64,000 bases of DNA from contig JBAYUQ010000001.1 in the NCBI GenBank assembly GCA_041675005.1, forward strand, positions 124,001 to 188,000. The letters are read 5' to 3'. Each line of letters opens with the position of its first letter. Position 1 is the stretch's first letter. The position numbers were made by a program, and so were the translations under genes. The notes beneath the pieces are model-generated. The model made no database searches. It was not told the DNA's origin and saw nothing but the letters and a program-made list of their open reading frames with translations. This document shows, in pieces, positions 13,915-24,054 of the stretch. The DNA comes from PGYR01 sp041675005 (GTDB taxonomy: Bacteria; Bacteroidota; Ignavibacteria; Kapaibacteriales; UBA2268).

Positions 13915-15948
13915 ATGGGAAAATTTCAATTAGTATCGAATTACAAACCAGCAGGCGACCAACCTACAGCTATAAACGAGCTTACAGAAGGTTTGGAAAG
14001 GGGTGACCGTGACCAAGTTTTGCTTGGTATAACGGGTTCTGGTAAGACTTTTACTATTTCTAATGTTATAGAAAGAGTTCAAAAACCAACTTTGGTTATT
14101 TCACCTAACAAGACTTTGGCGGCTCAGCTATATAGCGAGTTGAAAGGTTTTTTCCCTAATAACTCGGTTGAGTATTTTATATCATACTATGACTACTATC
14201 AACCCGAAGCTTATGTTGCTTCTTCGGATACATATATTGAAAAAGACTTTTCTATAAATGACGAGATTGATAGGCTTCGACTTCGTGCCACTAGCTCACT
14301 TGTTGAAGAGAGACGAGACGTGATTGTAGTAGCTTCAGTAAGTTGTATATATGGTATTGGTCAGAAGAGTGATTTCAAAGACTTACTTTTCCCTATAAAA
14401 GTCGGTCAAAAAATCACTAGAAAACAACTGCTTTATAAGCTACAAGAATTATACTTTGAAAGAAATGATTTTGATTTTAAGCGTGGTACTTTCCGAGTTA
14501 GGGGAGACGTTATTGATTTAATACCTGCCTCTCAAGTAAAAGAAGGAATAAGAATAGAGTTATTCGGAGATGAAATTGAGAATATATTCTACATTGATGC
14601 CACAACTGGTAAAGTAACTGGAAAAGAGGATTTGACAACTATTTATCCAGCAAAGCTTTTCGTAACCAACGAAAATCAGTTAATAAAAGCAATGACAGAT
14701 ATCAAAGATGAGCTTTATGAACGATTGAAAGTATTGAGAGCTGAAGACAAATTAGTAGAAGCTCTAAGATTAGAACAACGGACGCTATTTGACTTAGAAA
14801 TGATGAAAGAGGTTGGCTATTGCTCAGGAATTGAGAATTACTCTATGCACATGTCGGGTAGAACATTCGGCGATAAACCTACTTGTTTGATTGACTATTT
14901 CCCTGATGATTTCCTTACGATAATTGATGAAAGTCATATTTCTGTCCCACAAATAAAAGCGATGTACAGCGGCGATAAAAAGCGTAAGACTACACTCGTT
15001 GAGCACGGTTTCCGTTTGCCTTCTGCTCTTGAGAATAGACCTTTGCAATTCGATGAATTCAGAAATACTACGAAACAGACAATATACGTGAGTGCAACTC
15101 CATCTGATTATGAACTAGAGCAATCAGAAGGTGTATTCGTAGAGCAGATTATCCGTCCTACTGGCTTGCTCGATCCACTTATATCTGTTAGGCCAATCGC
15201 AACTCAAATTGATGATTTGGTGGGTGAAATTAGAATTAGAATTATGAAAAATGAACGAGTATTGGTAACAACTCTTACAAAAAGAATGTCAGAGGATTTA
15301 TCAGATTACTTGTTCAATTTGGATATTAAAGTCGCATATATTCACTCAGATATTGACTCACTAGAAAGGGTTGAGATTATTCGTGATTTTCGACTAGGAG
15401 AATATGATGTTTTAGTAGGTGTAAACTTACTAAGAGAGGGATTAGATATGCCAGAAGTGTCGCTTGTAGCTATTTTAGATGCCGATAAAGAGGGTTTTCT
15501 ACGTTCAGCTAGTGCATTACTCCAAACTGCTGGTAGAACTGCTCGTAACGTTAATGGATTAGTAATACTCTATGCGGATAGAGTTACTAAGGCAATGAAA
15601 GTACTAATAGACGAAACAAATAGACGTAGGGAAATACAAACAGCTTATAATGAGAAGCATGGAATTGACCCGAAAACTATTTATAAATCCCTTGAAGAGA
15701 TACTTGAATCTACTTCGGTAGCAGATGTTCAAAAAGCCAGAAAGGGCAGAATGGCAGTGAAAGAAAATCTGAAGCAGATTGCAGCAGAGCCAACAATTGC
15801 CTATATGTCAGAAGATCAGAAAGAAGACTTGCTTGAGCAGATGTTTGTTGAAATGAAGAAGGCCGCTATAAATCTTGATTTCGAAAGAGCAGCTAATTTG
15901 AGAGATGAAATTGCTAGGATAAAAGCTGACGAGGCCGTTAATTCTTGA
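13915..15948 (+). CDS. uvrB: Excinuclease ABC subunit B
   Basis: A 677-residue UvrB, the damage-verification helicase of nucleotide excision repair. Walker A GITGSGKTFT (about residues 38-47), the damage-binding beta-hairpin YYDYYQPEAYV (about 91-101), the DE-box IIDESH, helicase motifs VLVTTLTKRMSEDLSDYL, GVNLLREGLDMPEVSLVAILD and AGRTARN are present, plus a C-terminal UVR motif EMKKAAINLDFERAANLRDEI that binds UvrC. Length is normal. It overlaps the convergent T9SS gene by 11 bases. Its partner uvrA lies 2.3 kb downstream on the other strand. Confidence 0.97.
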   Translation: MGKFQLVSNYKPAGDQPTAINELTEGLERGDRDQVLLGITGSGKTFTISNVIERVQKPTLVISPNKTLAAQLYSELKGFFPNNSVEYFISYYDYYQPEAYVASSDTYIEKDFSINDEIDRLRLRATSSLVEERRDVIVVASVSCIYGIGQKSDFKDLLFPIKVGQKITRKQLLYKLQELYFERNDFDFKRGTFRVRGDVIDLIPASQVKEGIRIELFGDEIENIFYIDATTGKVTGKEDLTTIYPAKLFVTNENQLIKAMTDIKDELYERLKVLRAEDKLVEALRLEQRTLFDLEMMKEVGYCSGIENYSMHMSGRTFGDKPTCLIDYFPDDFLTIIDESHISVPQIKAMYSGDKKRKTTLVEHGFRLPSALENRPLQFDEFRNTTKQTIYVSATPSDYELEQSEGVFVEQIIRPTGLLDPLISVRPIATQIDDLVGEIRIRIMKNERVLVTTLTKRMSEDLSDYLFNLDIKVAYIHSDIDSLERVEIIRDFRLGEYDVLVGVNLLREGLDMPEVSLVAILDADKEGFLRSASALLQTAGRTARNVNGLVILYADRVTKAMKVLIDETNRRREIQTAYNEKHGIDPKTIYKSLEEILESTSVADVQKARKGRMAVKENLKQIAAEPTIAYMSEDQKEDLLEQMFVEMKKAAINLDFERAANLRDEIARIKADEAVNS

Positions 15949-17767
15949 TGAATTTGGCAACAGAATAACCATTGGCTGTAATTAATCGGACAAAATAAAC
16001 ACCAGTGACTAAATCATTTAAGTTGATTTTGTCTATGGACATACCCTTTTCTGCATTAGCTATGTCTGTTTCAAAATTCAGACTTCCTTGAATACCATAT
16101 ATCTCATAATGATAACTTGACTCTTTGGTGAATAATTTTTCTATGATTAAGACTGATAAATCCTCATAATAGGCACTAATTATTCTATTTGTAGATTCTA
16201 GTGAATATATAACTTCAATTCCATTTGTATCTTGATTTGTTCGGGTTGTATAAATTCTTACTTTTCCGTCACCCTCTCTTCCGTCAGCCCAAACTGGTAT
16301 TGCTTGCTCATCTTGGAAAATCAACATATTGTATTCGCCAATCCCAAAGTTGTTATTATTTAAACCGATGTCCCTGAAATCAGTTGGAAATTCGTTTATT
16401 TTTCTCGGTTCTGTGAATGATAATCCTCCATCATAAGAGAATTGGATAACGTAATCAGTATGTGTATCAAAGTTTACATCCTCATTTCGATCATAATAGC
16501 TAATAGCAATAACGCCATTTTTATTTACAGCTAAGCTAGGGTAATACTGCGATACAGCTCTACTATTGTTTTCTCTATTCAAAACTTTTGCTTTTTCCCA
16601 TCTCTTTCCACCATCAGTTGAACGAGAGAAATAGATATCCATTTTTTTACCTAAATTTCTTGTTACTCCGTTTGCATTCCAAACTGCATATAGATTATTC
16701 TTGTATTTACTTGTTGGTCTGTTGTCTGCCACTATGAGAGGTGCAGGATATAATCGTCTTGTTGTGATTCCAATAATGGTATCTAAAGAACCAGATTGAT
16801 CGAGTATAGATTTAGACATAGTCAGACTACTTATGTAGTTAGAATTGTTGAATGATTTGCCTTGATTTGTGGATTTTGAATGTATTAACAGCATCTCATT
16901 ATTATTAAGTTCCAAGTACATTATATGCAAATTCTGCTTCTCATCTATTGTAACAGAACTAAATTGTCTAAATTCTGATTGTGAGGAACTAACTCTGACT
17001 GGAGGTTCAAATTTCAATTTACCACTTGGTAGCTTAGCCACATAAATATCGGTTATCTGCCCATCTGGCTTACCTTCTAAATAGGTGTAAGAAACGAAAA
17101 CATCATTATTCCTGTTAACTGTTACCCATTGTTTATCTGCCATTTTCAACAAATTGATGTTTGTCGTATTCTCAAAATGAGCAAGGTATGGCTCTTCAGG
17201 TTCTATCCAACTACGTCCACCATCATCCGAATATGCCCAAAGCAATCCAGTGTGAACTTTACCATTAGTTGTTTGAAATATGCTGAGCCAAGTTAAATAT
17301 GCTCTACCATTGTAATCATAAGCTAATACGGGATCGCCACCACCTATAATCATTACATTATTATAACCAATTGGACTAGTTCTATAGCTACTCATATTCC
17401 AACTCAATCCAGCATTAGTTGTGTAGTAAATACTACAGAATAGCTGAGGGTTTTTCTCGTTATCATCTTGGAAAATGGGAGAGATTATAATATTATTAGA
17501 ATCTAATGGGTTTATAACTGCATGAACTTCTGATTCTACTTCATAATCTCTTATGTTTGAAAGCATAGATTCATCTGAACTCATAGTTTGATTATATGTT
17601 CTGTTGTCATTCAAAGATGTTGATAATTCCAATTCTCCTCTATTATACCTATTCATAAGGGAGTCTGGATTATACCTAAATTCCCTATGTAACATATTCA
17701 TTGGTTGAGATTCAACCAAAAATGGAACAAATACGTATAATACTATAATAATTAGAATTCGAATCAT
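15938..17767 (-). CDS. Secreted sialidase/BNR-like propeller protein with T9SS sorting domain
   Basis: A 609-residue exported protein. Signal peptide about residues 1-20; central region with repeated Asp-box-like strands (YTTNAGLSWNMSSY, YSDDGGRSWIEP, STNQGKSFNN, STDGGKRWEKA, SYDGGLSFTEP) typical of six-bladed BNR propellers (exo-alpha-sialidase-like fold). The C-terminal 80 residues form a T9SS type A sorting domain ending LVTGVYFVRLITANGYSVAKFIKN, split here as LVTGVYFVRLI and SVAKFIKN. Enzymatic activity cannot be assumed, because many such propellers are non-catalytic. Probably secreted and anchored to the cell surface by the type IX system. Convergent with uvrB. Confidence 0.85.
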   Translation of the reverse strand: MIRILIIIVLYVFVPFLVESQPMNMLHREFRYNPDSLMNRYNRGELELSTSLNDNRTYNQTMSSDESMLSNIRDYEVESEVHAVINPLDSNNIIISPIFQDDNEKNPQLFCSIYYTTNAGLSWNMSSYRTSPIGYNNVMIIGGGDPVLAYDYNGRAYLTWLSIFQTTNGKVHTGLLWAYSDDGGRSWIEPEEPYLAHFENTTNINLLKMADKQWVTVNRNNDVFVSYTYLEGKPDGQITDIYVAKLPSGKLKFEPPVRVSSSQSEFRQFSSVTIDEKQNLHIMYLELNNNEMLLIHSKSTNQGKSFNNSNYISSLTMSKSILDQSGSLDTIIGITTRRLYPAPLIVADNRPTSKYKNNLYAVWNANGVTRNLGKKMDIYFSRSTDGGKRWEKAKVLNRENNSRAVSQYYPSLAVNKNGVIAISYYDRNEDVNFDTHTDYVIQFSYDGGLSFTEPRKINEFPTDFRDIGLNNNNFGIGEYNMLIFQDEQAIPVWADGREGDGKVRIYTTRTNQDTNGIEVIYSLESTNRIISAYYEDLSVLIIEKLFTKESSYHYEIYGIQGSLNFETDIANAEKGMSIDKINLNDLVTGVYFVRLITANGYSVAKFIKN

Positions 17768-17807
17768 AAATTTGTACTAATATAATACCAATAAAAACAA
17801 AAAGACT

Positions 17808-18251
17808 ATGACTAAGTTACAAAATATAAGAATATCAGCGTTCATTCCATTACTTTTTATGCTTTTACTTTTGTCATGTGGTAGTCAGAAGGATCGTTTT
17901 ATCCACGTTATGCCGCATGTAAATTATGAATTCTCATTCGCGAAAGCAGAAACTGTTGAGCTATCACCCAGATTAACAGAATTTTTAGATCATGTTGTTG
18001 TTGAAATGCAGAATAACAAGGACTATTTTCTTGTGATAACTGGTCACTCGGATAACACAGCTGATGCAGAAACTAATCTAAAAAGAGCAATAACAAGAGC
18101 CAACAACGTAGCAGAATACTTGAAGAAAAAGGGCATAACTGCTGATAGATTGAAAATATTCAATAAAGGAGCTTCAGAACCGATTGCTAATCAAAATGAT
18201 GAGAATAGTTTAGCTCTGAATCGACGTGTAGAAATTAAAATGACCCTTTAG
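17808..18251 (+). CDS. OmpA-family peptidoglycan-binding lipoprotein
   Basis: A 147-residue lipoprotein: hydrophobic leader with lipobox LLLLSCGS (Cys about residue 25) followed by an OmpA/Pal-like domain (about 45-147). The domain shows YFLVITGHSDNTADAETN, SLALNRRVEIKM and the intervening RAITRANNVAEYLKKKGI helix, which supply the Asp and Arg used to bind diaminopimelate in the family. The domain is at the short end for Pal-type proteins. It is divergent from the T9SS gene and overlaps the convergent uvrA stop by 4 bases. Confidence 0.88.
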   Translation: MTKLQNIRISAFIPLLFMLLLLSCGSQKDRFIHVMPHVNYEFSFAKAETVELSPRLTEFLDHVVVEMQNNKDYFLVITGHSDNTADAETNLKRAITRANNVAEYLKKKGITADRLKIFNKGASEPIANQNDENSLALNRRVEIKMTL

Positions 18252-21040
18252 TTCTTATAATAGAACTCAAAGTATTTCTTTAGGGACTGAGCTGTTAGAG
18301 AATCTTTGTGCTTTGCAACTTCTTCTGGTGTACCAGTTACGACTACTTCACCACCCAAATATCCAGCACCTGGTCCTAAGTCAATTATATGGTCGGCCGC
18401 TGCTATCAATTCAGTATTATGTTCTATTATTATTACAGAATGACCTTCGTCTAATAGTTTACTAAAACAGTTCATTAGCTTAGAAATATCGTGTAAATGC
18501 AACCCAGTTGTCGGCTCATCGAATATAAACATCGTTTTCAAATTGGACTTCGTTTCCAGATGTCCTGCTAGTTTTATTCTCTGTGCTTCTCCACCAGAAA
18601 GCTCCGTAGATGCTTGACCTAATTTCAGATAGTCAAGTCCAATATCAGCCAATATCTGTAATTTAGGATGTATATGCTTGTGGTCGCCGAAGAATTCTTT
18701 TGCCTCAGACACAGTCATATCAAGGACATCAACTATTGATTTGCCTTTGTATTCTAGATTTCTAATCTCTCGTTTGTACCTTGTACCGTTGCATGCTTCA
18801 CATTCTAACCTTACATCTGGAAGGAATTGCATATCCTCGATTATATATCCTTGTCCATCGCAAGTATCACATCTACCACCGGCTACGTTGAATGAGAAAT
18901 AACCCGGTTTCCAACCTAACTGCTTCGCTTCTTGCAATCCAGAGTATAAATCCCTGATATGGTCGAAGACCTTAGTGTAAGTCGCAGGAGTTGAACGAGA
19001 TGACTTACCAATTGCAGATTGATCAACCAATTCTATATTATCAACATGCTCGACACCAATTATAGATTGGTATTTACCAATCTTATCTTTGTAACCACCT
19101 CGGTATCTCTTTACTCCAGCATATAGTATATCGTGAACAAGTGTACTTTTACCTGAGCCAGAAACTCCTGTTATTAGTACTAATTTATTGAGTGGAAACT
19201 CAACTTCATCCATCTTGAGATTGTTCTCTTTTGGCTTTATAATCTTTACGGATTTGCCGTTTCCTTCTCTTTTCGTTTTATTGATTTCTATTTTTCTAAT
19301 GCCTTTCATATAGTCAGAAGTAAGAGTATTCCCTTTTTTCAGCAGCTCTTTCACTGTACCGTGGAATACGATTTCACCGCCTTTCTCACCTGCACCTGGT
19401 CCCATATCAATTACATTATCAGCAGCAGCTATTACTTCTGGGTCGTGCTCAACTACAACTATTGTATTACCAAGATTACGAAGCTTATATAGTATATCTA
19501 TCAATCGCTTTGTATCTGTGGAATGCAAACCAATTGATGGCTCGTCTAAGACATAAAGCGTACCTACAAGCGAAGATCCCAATGCCGTTGAAAGACTTAT
19601 CCTTTGTGCCTCACCACCTGAAAGTGTGTGCGACAACCTAGCTAAAGTCAAGTAACCTAATCCAATATCAACTAATAATTGTAATCGCCAGATTATCTCT
19701 TCGTTAACCTGATCGACTACTTGCTTTTCGTATTCGTTTAGCTCTAATCCTGAAATAAAGTCTCTCAATTTCCACAATGGCATATTAATCAATTCTGGAA
19801 CATTCTTCTCATTTATATATACTTGTCTTGCACTAGTTCGTAATCGAGAACCACCACATGCCTTACAAGTAGTGTAGCCCCTGTATCGGCTAACCATTAC
19901 TCTGTTCTGTACTTTATAAAGTTTTTCTTCTATTTTCTTGAAAAACCCATCTATTCCTATATACTTACCAGCTCCATCCCATAGGAGTTGATACTTATCA
20001 TCAGAGAGCATAGCTACTGGAGCCGCTGTATCTATCTCATATTTATTAGCTATATCCAGCAAATCATCTAAGTGGCTGCTATGTGTCTCACCTTTGAATG
20101 CCGCAATAGCACCCTTTTCTATTGATAGTGATCTATCAGGAATCACTAGATTCTCGTCTATCTCTATTGTTCTACCAAATCCCTGGCACTTGTAGCATGC
20201 ACCCTGTGGATTGTTGAAAGAGAATAGCTTTGGATCTGGTTCGCCATATTCTATACCCGATTCTGGGTCTTCGTAGTGATTGCTAAAGCGATGTACTTTC
20301 TTATCGTTTAACTCTATTAACCTGATTCTACCATCACCAATAGAAAAAGCTTTTTCCATTGAATCAATTAATCTAGTCTTACTTTCTTCGTCTGTTCTAT
20401 ATATTAATCTATCAACGAGTAGAGTGTAATTCTCTGCCTCAAAGTCAGTTGGGATTCCGTCAGATTCTAAGTCAATTAACTCACTTTCTTTGTTCAGTAA
20501 TCTGTAATATCCGTTTTCTATGTAGTTGGATAAATCTTCTGGAGTTATTGCAGAATTAAATTCAGCTGATAGCAAGAGTTTTGTATCCTCTGCCAAGTAA
20601 TTCAAGCTCTCGAATACTGTTTCGGCAGTATCTTTCCTTACCAAATTGCCAGTTATACGGTCATAAGTCTTGCCTATACGTCCATATAACAATCGCAAAT
20701 AATCATAAATCTCAGTCGAAGTACCTACGGTTGAACGTGGATTTTTATTCGGTTTGTGTTGCTCTATTGCTATAGCTGGCGGTAAACCATCTATCAAATC
20801 TACATCGGGTTTGGTCATTCTTTCCAAAAACTGTCTTGCATACGAAGACAATGATTCCACGAATCTACGTTGCCCCTCAGCGTAGAGCGTATCGAAAGCG
20901 AGAGATGATTTCCCTGAGCCAGATAGTCCAGTGATAACTGTTAGCTTATTGCGAGGTATTTCTATATCTATATTCTTTAAGTTATGCAATGCTGCATTCT
21001 TAATGATTATGGTTTTCTGTTTCTTTTTCGTTTTGGACAT
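18248..21040 (-). CDS. uvrA: Excinuclease ABC subunit A
   Basis: UvrA, about 930 residues, the DNA-damage sensor ATPase that loads UvrB. Two ABC cassettes: Walker A TGLSGSGKSSLAFDT near the N-terminus and TGVSGSGKSTLVHD near residue 625, two LSGGEAQRI signatures, and Walker B/D-loops LYVLDEPSIGLH and MFIFDEPTTGLH. Zinc modules CYKCQGFGRT, CKACGGSRL, CDTCDGQGYI and CEACNGTRY are intact. I start it at ATG 21040 (MSKTKKKQK), since the frame's further 17 residues upstream are non-conserved and hydrophobic. It ends 4 bases into the OmpA gene on the other strand. Confidence 0.97.
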   Translation of the reverse strand: MSKTKKKQKTIIIKNAALHNLKNIDIEIPRNKLTVITGLSGSGKSSLAFDTLYAEGQRRFVESLSSYARQFLERMTKPDVDLIDGLPPAIAIEQHKPNKNPRSTVGTSTEIYDYLRLLYGRIGKTYDRITGNLVRKDTAETVFESLNYLAEDTKLLLSAEFNSAITPEDLSNYIENGYYRLLNKESELIDLESDGIPTDFEAENYTLLVDRLIYRTDEESKTRLIDSMEKAFSIGDGRIRLIELNDKKVHRFSNHYEDPESGIEYGEPDPKLFSFNNPQGACYKCQGFGRTIEIDENLVIPDRSLSIEKGAIAAFKGETHSSHLDDLLDIANKYEIDTAAPVAMLSDDKYQLLWDGAGKYIGIDGFFKKIEEKLYKVQNRVMVSRYRGYTTCKACGGSRLRTSARQVYINEKNVPELINMPLWKLRDFISGLELNEYEKQVVDQVNEEIIWRLQLLVDIGLGYLTLARLSHTLSGGEAQRISLSTALGSSLVGTLYVLDEPSIGLHSTDTKRLIDILYKLRNLGNTIVVVEHDPEVIAAADNVIDMGPGAGEKGGEIVFHGTVKELLKKGNTLTSDYMKGIRKIEINKTKREGNGKSVKIIKPKENNLKMDEVEFPLNKLVLITGVSGSGKSTLVHDILYAGVKRYRGGYKDKIGKYQSIIGVEHVDNIELVDQSAIGKSSRSTPATYTKVFDHIRDLYSGLQEAKQLGWKPGYFSFNVAGGRCDTCDGQGYIIEDMQFLPDVRLECEACNGTRYKREIRNLEYKGKSIVDVLDMTVSEAKEFFGDHKHIHPKLQILADIGLDYLKLGQASTELSGGEAQRIKLAGHLETKSNLKTMFIFDEPTTGLHLHDISKLMNCFSKLLDEGHSVIIIEHNTELIAAADHIIDLGPGAGYLGGEVVVTGTPEEVAKHKDSLTAQSLKKYFEFYYKN

Positions 21041-21185
21041 ATTCTTTGGAATCGGGGAAAGATAAAAATGTAAAGATGGATAAAAGGTCAATTTATTTTG
21101 CTACAAAGTAACGAAGAAAATGATAAAAATGCATTTATTTTGCAATTCTTTGAGACGTTTTTCCTGTTCATGTGTCTATATAAGT

Positions 21186-22427
21186 ATGAAAACTACAAAA
21201 ACAATAATACTTTTTTTCTTTTTGTCATTCTCATTAGGATTCTCTATTGATTTTGATTTAGAAGAAATAACTCTTCCTTATGATAATCTGGATATTACAG
21301 ATTTATCAGTAACAAATAAAACTATAATTTGCCGTGCAGAAAATAAAATATATAGATCCGAAGATGATGGAGTGACTTGGGAAATAGTATTCGATGCACC
21401 GAAGAAGATTAATCATTTCTATACGCTCAATCCTCACACTATATTCGTAGTTGGAGATAGTGGTATGGTTTACCGAACAATGGATTATGGTGACACATGG
21501 ATTAATTTGAGTGTCATATCTGATCTTAATCTAGTTAGAATTGCTGCTAAGGATTATAGTGATTGTATGGTTTTAGCTGGAAAAGACCACTTAATTCATA
21601 TTTCGAGAAAAGGGAAAACAACTACAGAAATAAAATTTAATCTCGGAATTGCACTATTTGATATTATGTACAGGAATGGAAAATATTCATTTGCAGGAGA
21701 AACTGTTATAACTGATAGGTACAAAGATTTAATGACCCTAAATCTTTTTCTATACACTGTATCTGGAGATGATATTTTGGTCGATGACATTGGAGTTGCT
21801 AACTATAATAAAATAAATTATTTGAAGTTCTTTAATATGGGTGAGATTCAATATATATCTTTGTTCTTGGACAAGAAATATTGTGTTTATGGATTAGAAA
21901 GAATTTATATAGATGATGGCCCTATAGGTTATATCAATAAATCAAAAATTAAAAGTATAAATTTGTTAAAAAATGATCTATTTGTATTTATGGAAAATAC
22001 TGAAGCGGTGGCTTTTGATTCTAAGGAGATATTACATTTTAATCCCTATGAAAAAATTGACAGTACAATATTCAAAAAGTTAGAATTTAATTTACCAGAT
22101 GGTACCAATTTCTTAAATTCTTTTAATACCAATGATTCAATTATTTACATATCAGGGAATAATTCAAAAATATATAAAATGCATATTAAGGAGACAATAT
22201 CAAGTATAGAAACTGCATTAGAAACAGAATTAATTATTCAATCGGATAATCAAATAGAATTTAACTATAAACTACATAATATTTCAATATTTAACTACTT
22301 AGGCTTACTTATAGAAACTGTAGATAATAAATATGTTGATTTAACCCAATACAAGACTGGAGTATATTTAGTTACTTATAAATACCAGAATCAGTATTAC
22401 ACAAAGAAAATATTAGTGGGGTATTAA
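21186..22427 (+). CDS. Secreted BNR/YCF48-like protein with T9SS-type C-terminus
   Basis: About 413 residues from ATG 21186, which places a good signal peptide (MKTTKTIILFFFLSFSLGFS) at the N-terminus. An earlier ATG (21120) would add 22 non-signal residues. The N-terminal half has propeller-like strands (YRSEDDGVTWEIVFD, YRTMDYGDTWINLS). The C-terminus (NISIFNYLGLLIETVDN, YKTGVYLVTYKYQNQYYTKKI) resembles a T9SS sorting domain. It is the first of three consecutive + strand secreted-protein genes. The DNA of its signal peptide (ACAATAATACTTTTTTTCTT) is almost identical to that of the third gene, suggesting duplication. Function unknown. Confidence 0.75.
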   Translation: MKTTKTIILFFFLSFSLGFSIDFDLEEITLPYDNLDITDLSVTNKTIICRAENKIYRSEDDGVTWEIVFDAPKKINHFYTLNPHTIFVVGDSGMVYRTMDYGDTWINLSVISDLNLVRIAAKDYSDCMVLAGKDHLIHISRKGKTTTEIKFNLGIALFDIMYRNGKYSFAGETVITDRYKDLMTLNLFLYTVSGDDILVDDIGVANYNKINYLKFFNMGEIQYISLFLDKKYCVYGLERIYIDDGPIGYINKSKIKSINLLKNDLFVFMENTEAVAFDSKEILHFNPYEKIDSTIFKKLEFNLPDGTNFLNSFNTNDSIIYISGNNSKIYKMHIKETISSIETALETELIIQSDNQIEFNYKLHNISIFNYLGLLIETVDNKYVDLTQYKTGVYLVTYKYQNQYYTKKILVGY

Positions 22428-22428
22428 T

Positions 22429-24054
22429 ATGAATAAGTTAATCATACTTTTAGTCATTTTATTTGGAACTTTATTCTCTCAAGAGTTACCTATATTGGAC
22501 AGATTAGTAATTACAGACACTATTACAGTTTGGACCAAACATGAAGGATATCAGTCAAGTGATTTCAAGATTTCCGGAGTAGATTACTTTAAAGAAATAG
22601 ACACAACATATTTGATAAAAAATAATAATATTGGGTATTTGATAAGTTCAAAAGATGGGTCTGGATATAGAATTATTGATTTACCAAATACAAATAAGTA
22701 TAAACCAGCTACTTGGGATATTCCATATGACGATATAAATCTGATATATGGCTATGAGTTTGATGATGATAATGGTAATGGAAACTTCAGAATTACCTAT
22801 AAAAAGAATAATAAAGTCGACTCTATAAAGGATTATATACATGATATCGGGGCATTTAGATCAATTCATACTGCTGGAGAAAGTATAATAAAAATGTTAT
22901 CTTTAAGAGAAGGTGGACATTTCCTATATGCTAATTTTTATAGAGTAGATGGCCCTAATAAATATAAAGAGGCAAAGACAATTTACTATAATGAGTATTT
23001 AGATAGTATAGTAGATATATCCAAATTAAGTTTAAGATTGTCTAGCATAGGTAGGAATCAAAAATATATTATGTGTTTCAATAATAATACTGGTGGGATA
23101 CCAGGTGTTAATGAGCATGATTATGCTGATACATATGACTATTTCTCAATAGAAAATAATTTTCCTTTTAGCCTAAAATCCTTTCGAAAAGATAATTTAG
23201 TTCAATCTAACCCTAGTTTCTCATTTATCAACGATTCATTATCTATAAATTTGGTAAATGATTCGCTATTAATTTATAATTTTAAAAGTTCAACTATTCT
23301 TCGTACTTATGACATCTCCAAAAGAAAACAAATCAAAAACTACTATTTAATTCCAATATCCAACTCTATAATATTTAACTCAACTGGGATAACAGATAAT
23401 GAGAATTATATAACTGCAATTCACCTTCCATCATTGAATATAATAAAAGATACTATAAATAATAAACCATATCTATCACGGATTCTAACCAAATTAGCTT
23501 CAGGTGAGTTCTTGTCAGTTGGGTTTGATAATTATTTATATAAATTTAATTCCGATTTTGGATTTGACTATGCCATTTCAGATTTTAATAATGAATTGAT
23601 TGGAAATAAAATGATTCAATTTACCGACCAATCGAATGGGCCAATTATAAAATGGGATTGGGATTTTGGTGACGGAAATACCTCGGAAGATCGTAATCCT
23701 CAACATCAATATACAAATTCTGGAACTTATTCTGTCACTTTGATAGTAGAAAATGAATTTGGAACTTTAGACACATCATCACATGAAGTAATAGCTGAAG
23801 ATAAACTAACTTCATTTTTTAGTGCTGACATACTTGAGGGTAAAATTCCACATACAGTTACTTTTAAAAATAGATCATTAGGAAAACCAACAAGGTTTAT
23901 TTGGAACTTTGGAGATGGTACTTCATCAAAGGAAGAAAACCCTACACATACTTACACTATGTCTGGGACTTATGGTGTTTCTTTAACTATATTTGATGAT
24001 AATGATGAGTTTGATATGGTACTATTAGAAAAGTTAATAAATGTGAGCGAGTAA
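22429..24054 (+). CDS. Secreted protein with two C-terminal PKD domains
   Basis: A 541-residue exported protein: signal peptide (about 1-17), a beta-rich N-terminal region of about 370 residues without recognised motifs, then two PKD (Ig-like) domains, about 385-460 and 462-541. The PKD hallmarks are WDWDFGDGNTSEDRNPQHQY and FIWNFGDGTSSKEENPTHTY, each followed by SGTYSVTLIV or SGTYGVSLTI. There is no T9SS sorting domain at its end, unlike its neighbours, so it may be a partner or be exported otherwise. It starts 1 base after the preceding stop and abuts the next gene, consistent with one operon. Confidence 0.8.
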   Translation: MNKLIILLVILFGTLFSQELPILDRLVITDTITVWTKHEGYQSSDFKISGVDYFKEIDTTYLIKNNNIGYLISSKDGSGYRIIDLPNTNKYKPATWDIPYDDINLIYGYEFDDDNGNGNFRITYKKNNKVDSIKDYIHDIGAFRSIHTAGESIIKMLSLREGGHFLYANFYRVDGPNKYKEAKTIYYNEYLDSIVDISKLSLRLSSIGRNQKYIMCFNNNTGGIPGVNEHDYADTYDYFSIENNFPFSLKSFRKDNLVQSNPSFSFINDSLSINLVNDSLLIYNFKSSTILRTYDISKRKQIKNYYLIPISNSIIFNSTGITDNENYITAIHLPSLNIIKDTINNKPYLSRILTKLASGEFLSVGFDNYLYKFNSDFGFDYAISDFNNELIGNKMIQFTDQSNGPIIKWDWDFGDGNTSEDRNPQHQYTNSGTYSVTLIVENEFGTLDTSSHEVIAEDKLTSFFSADILEGKIPHTVTFKNRSLGKPTRFIWNFGDGTSSKEENPTHTYTMSGTYGVSLTIFDDNDEFDMVLLEKLINVSE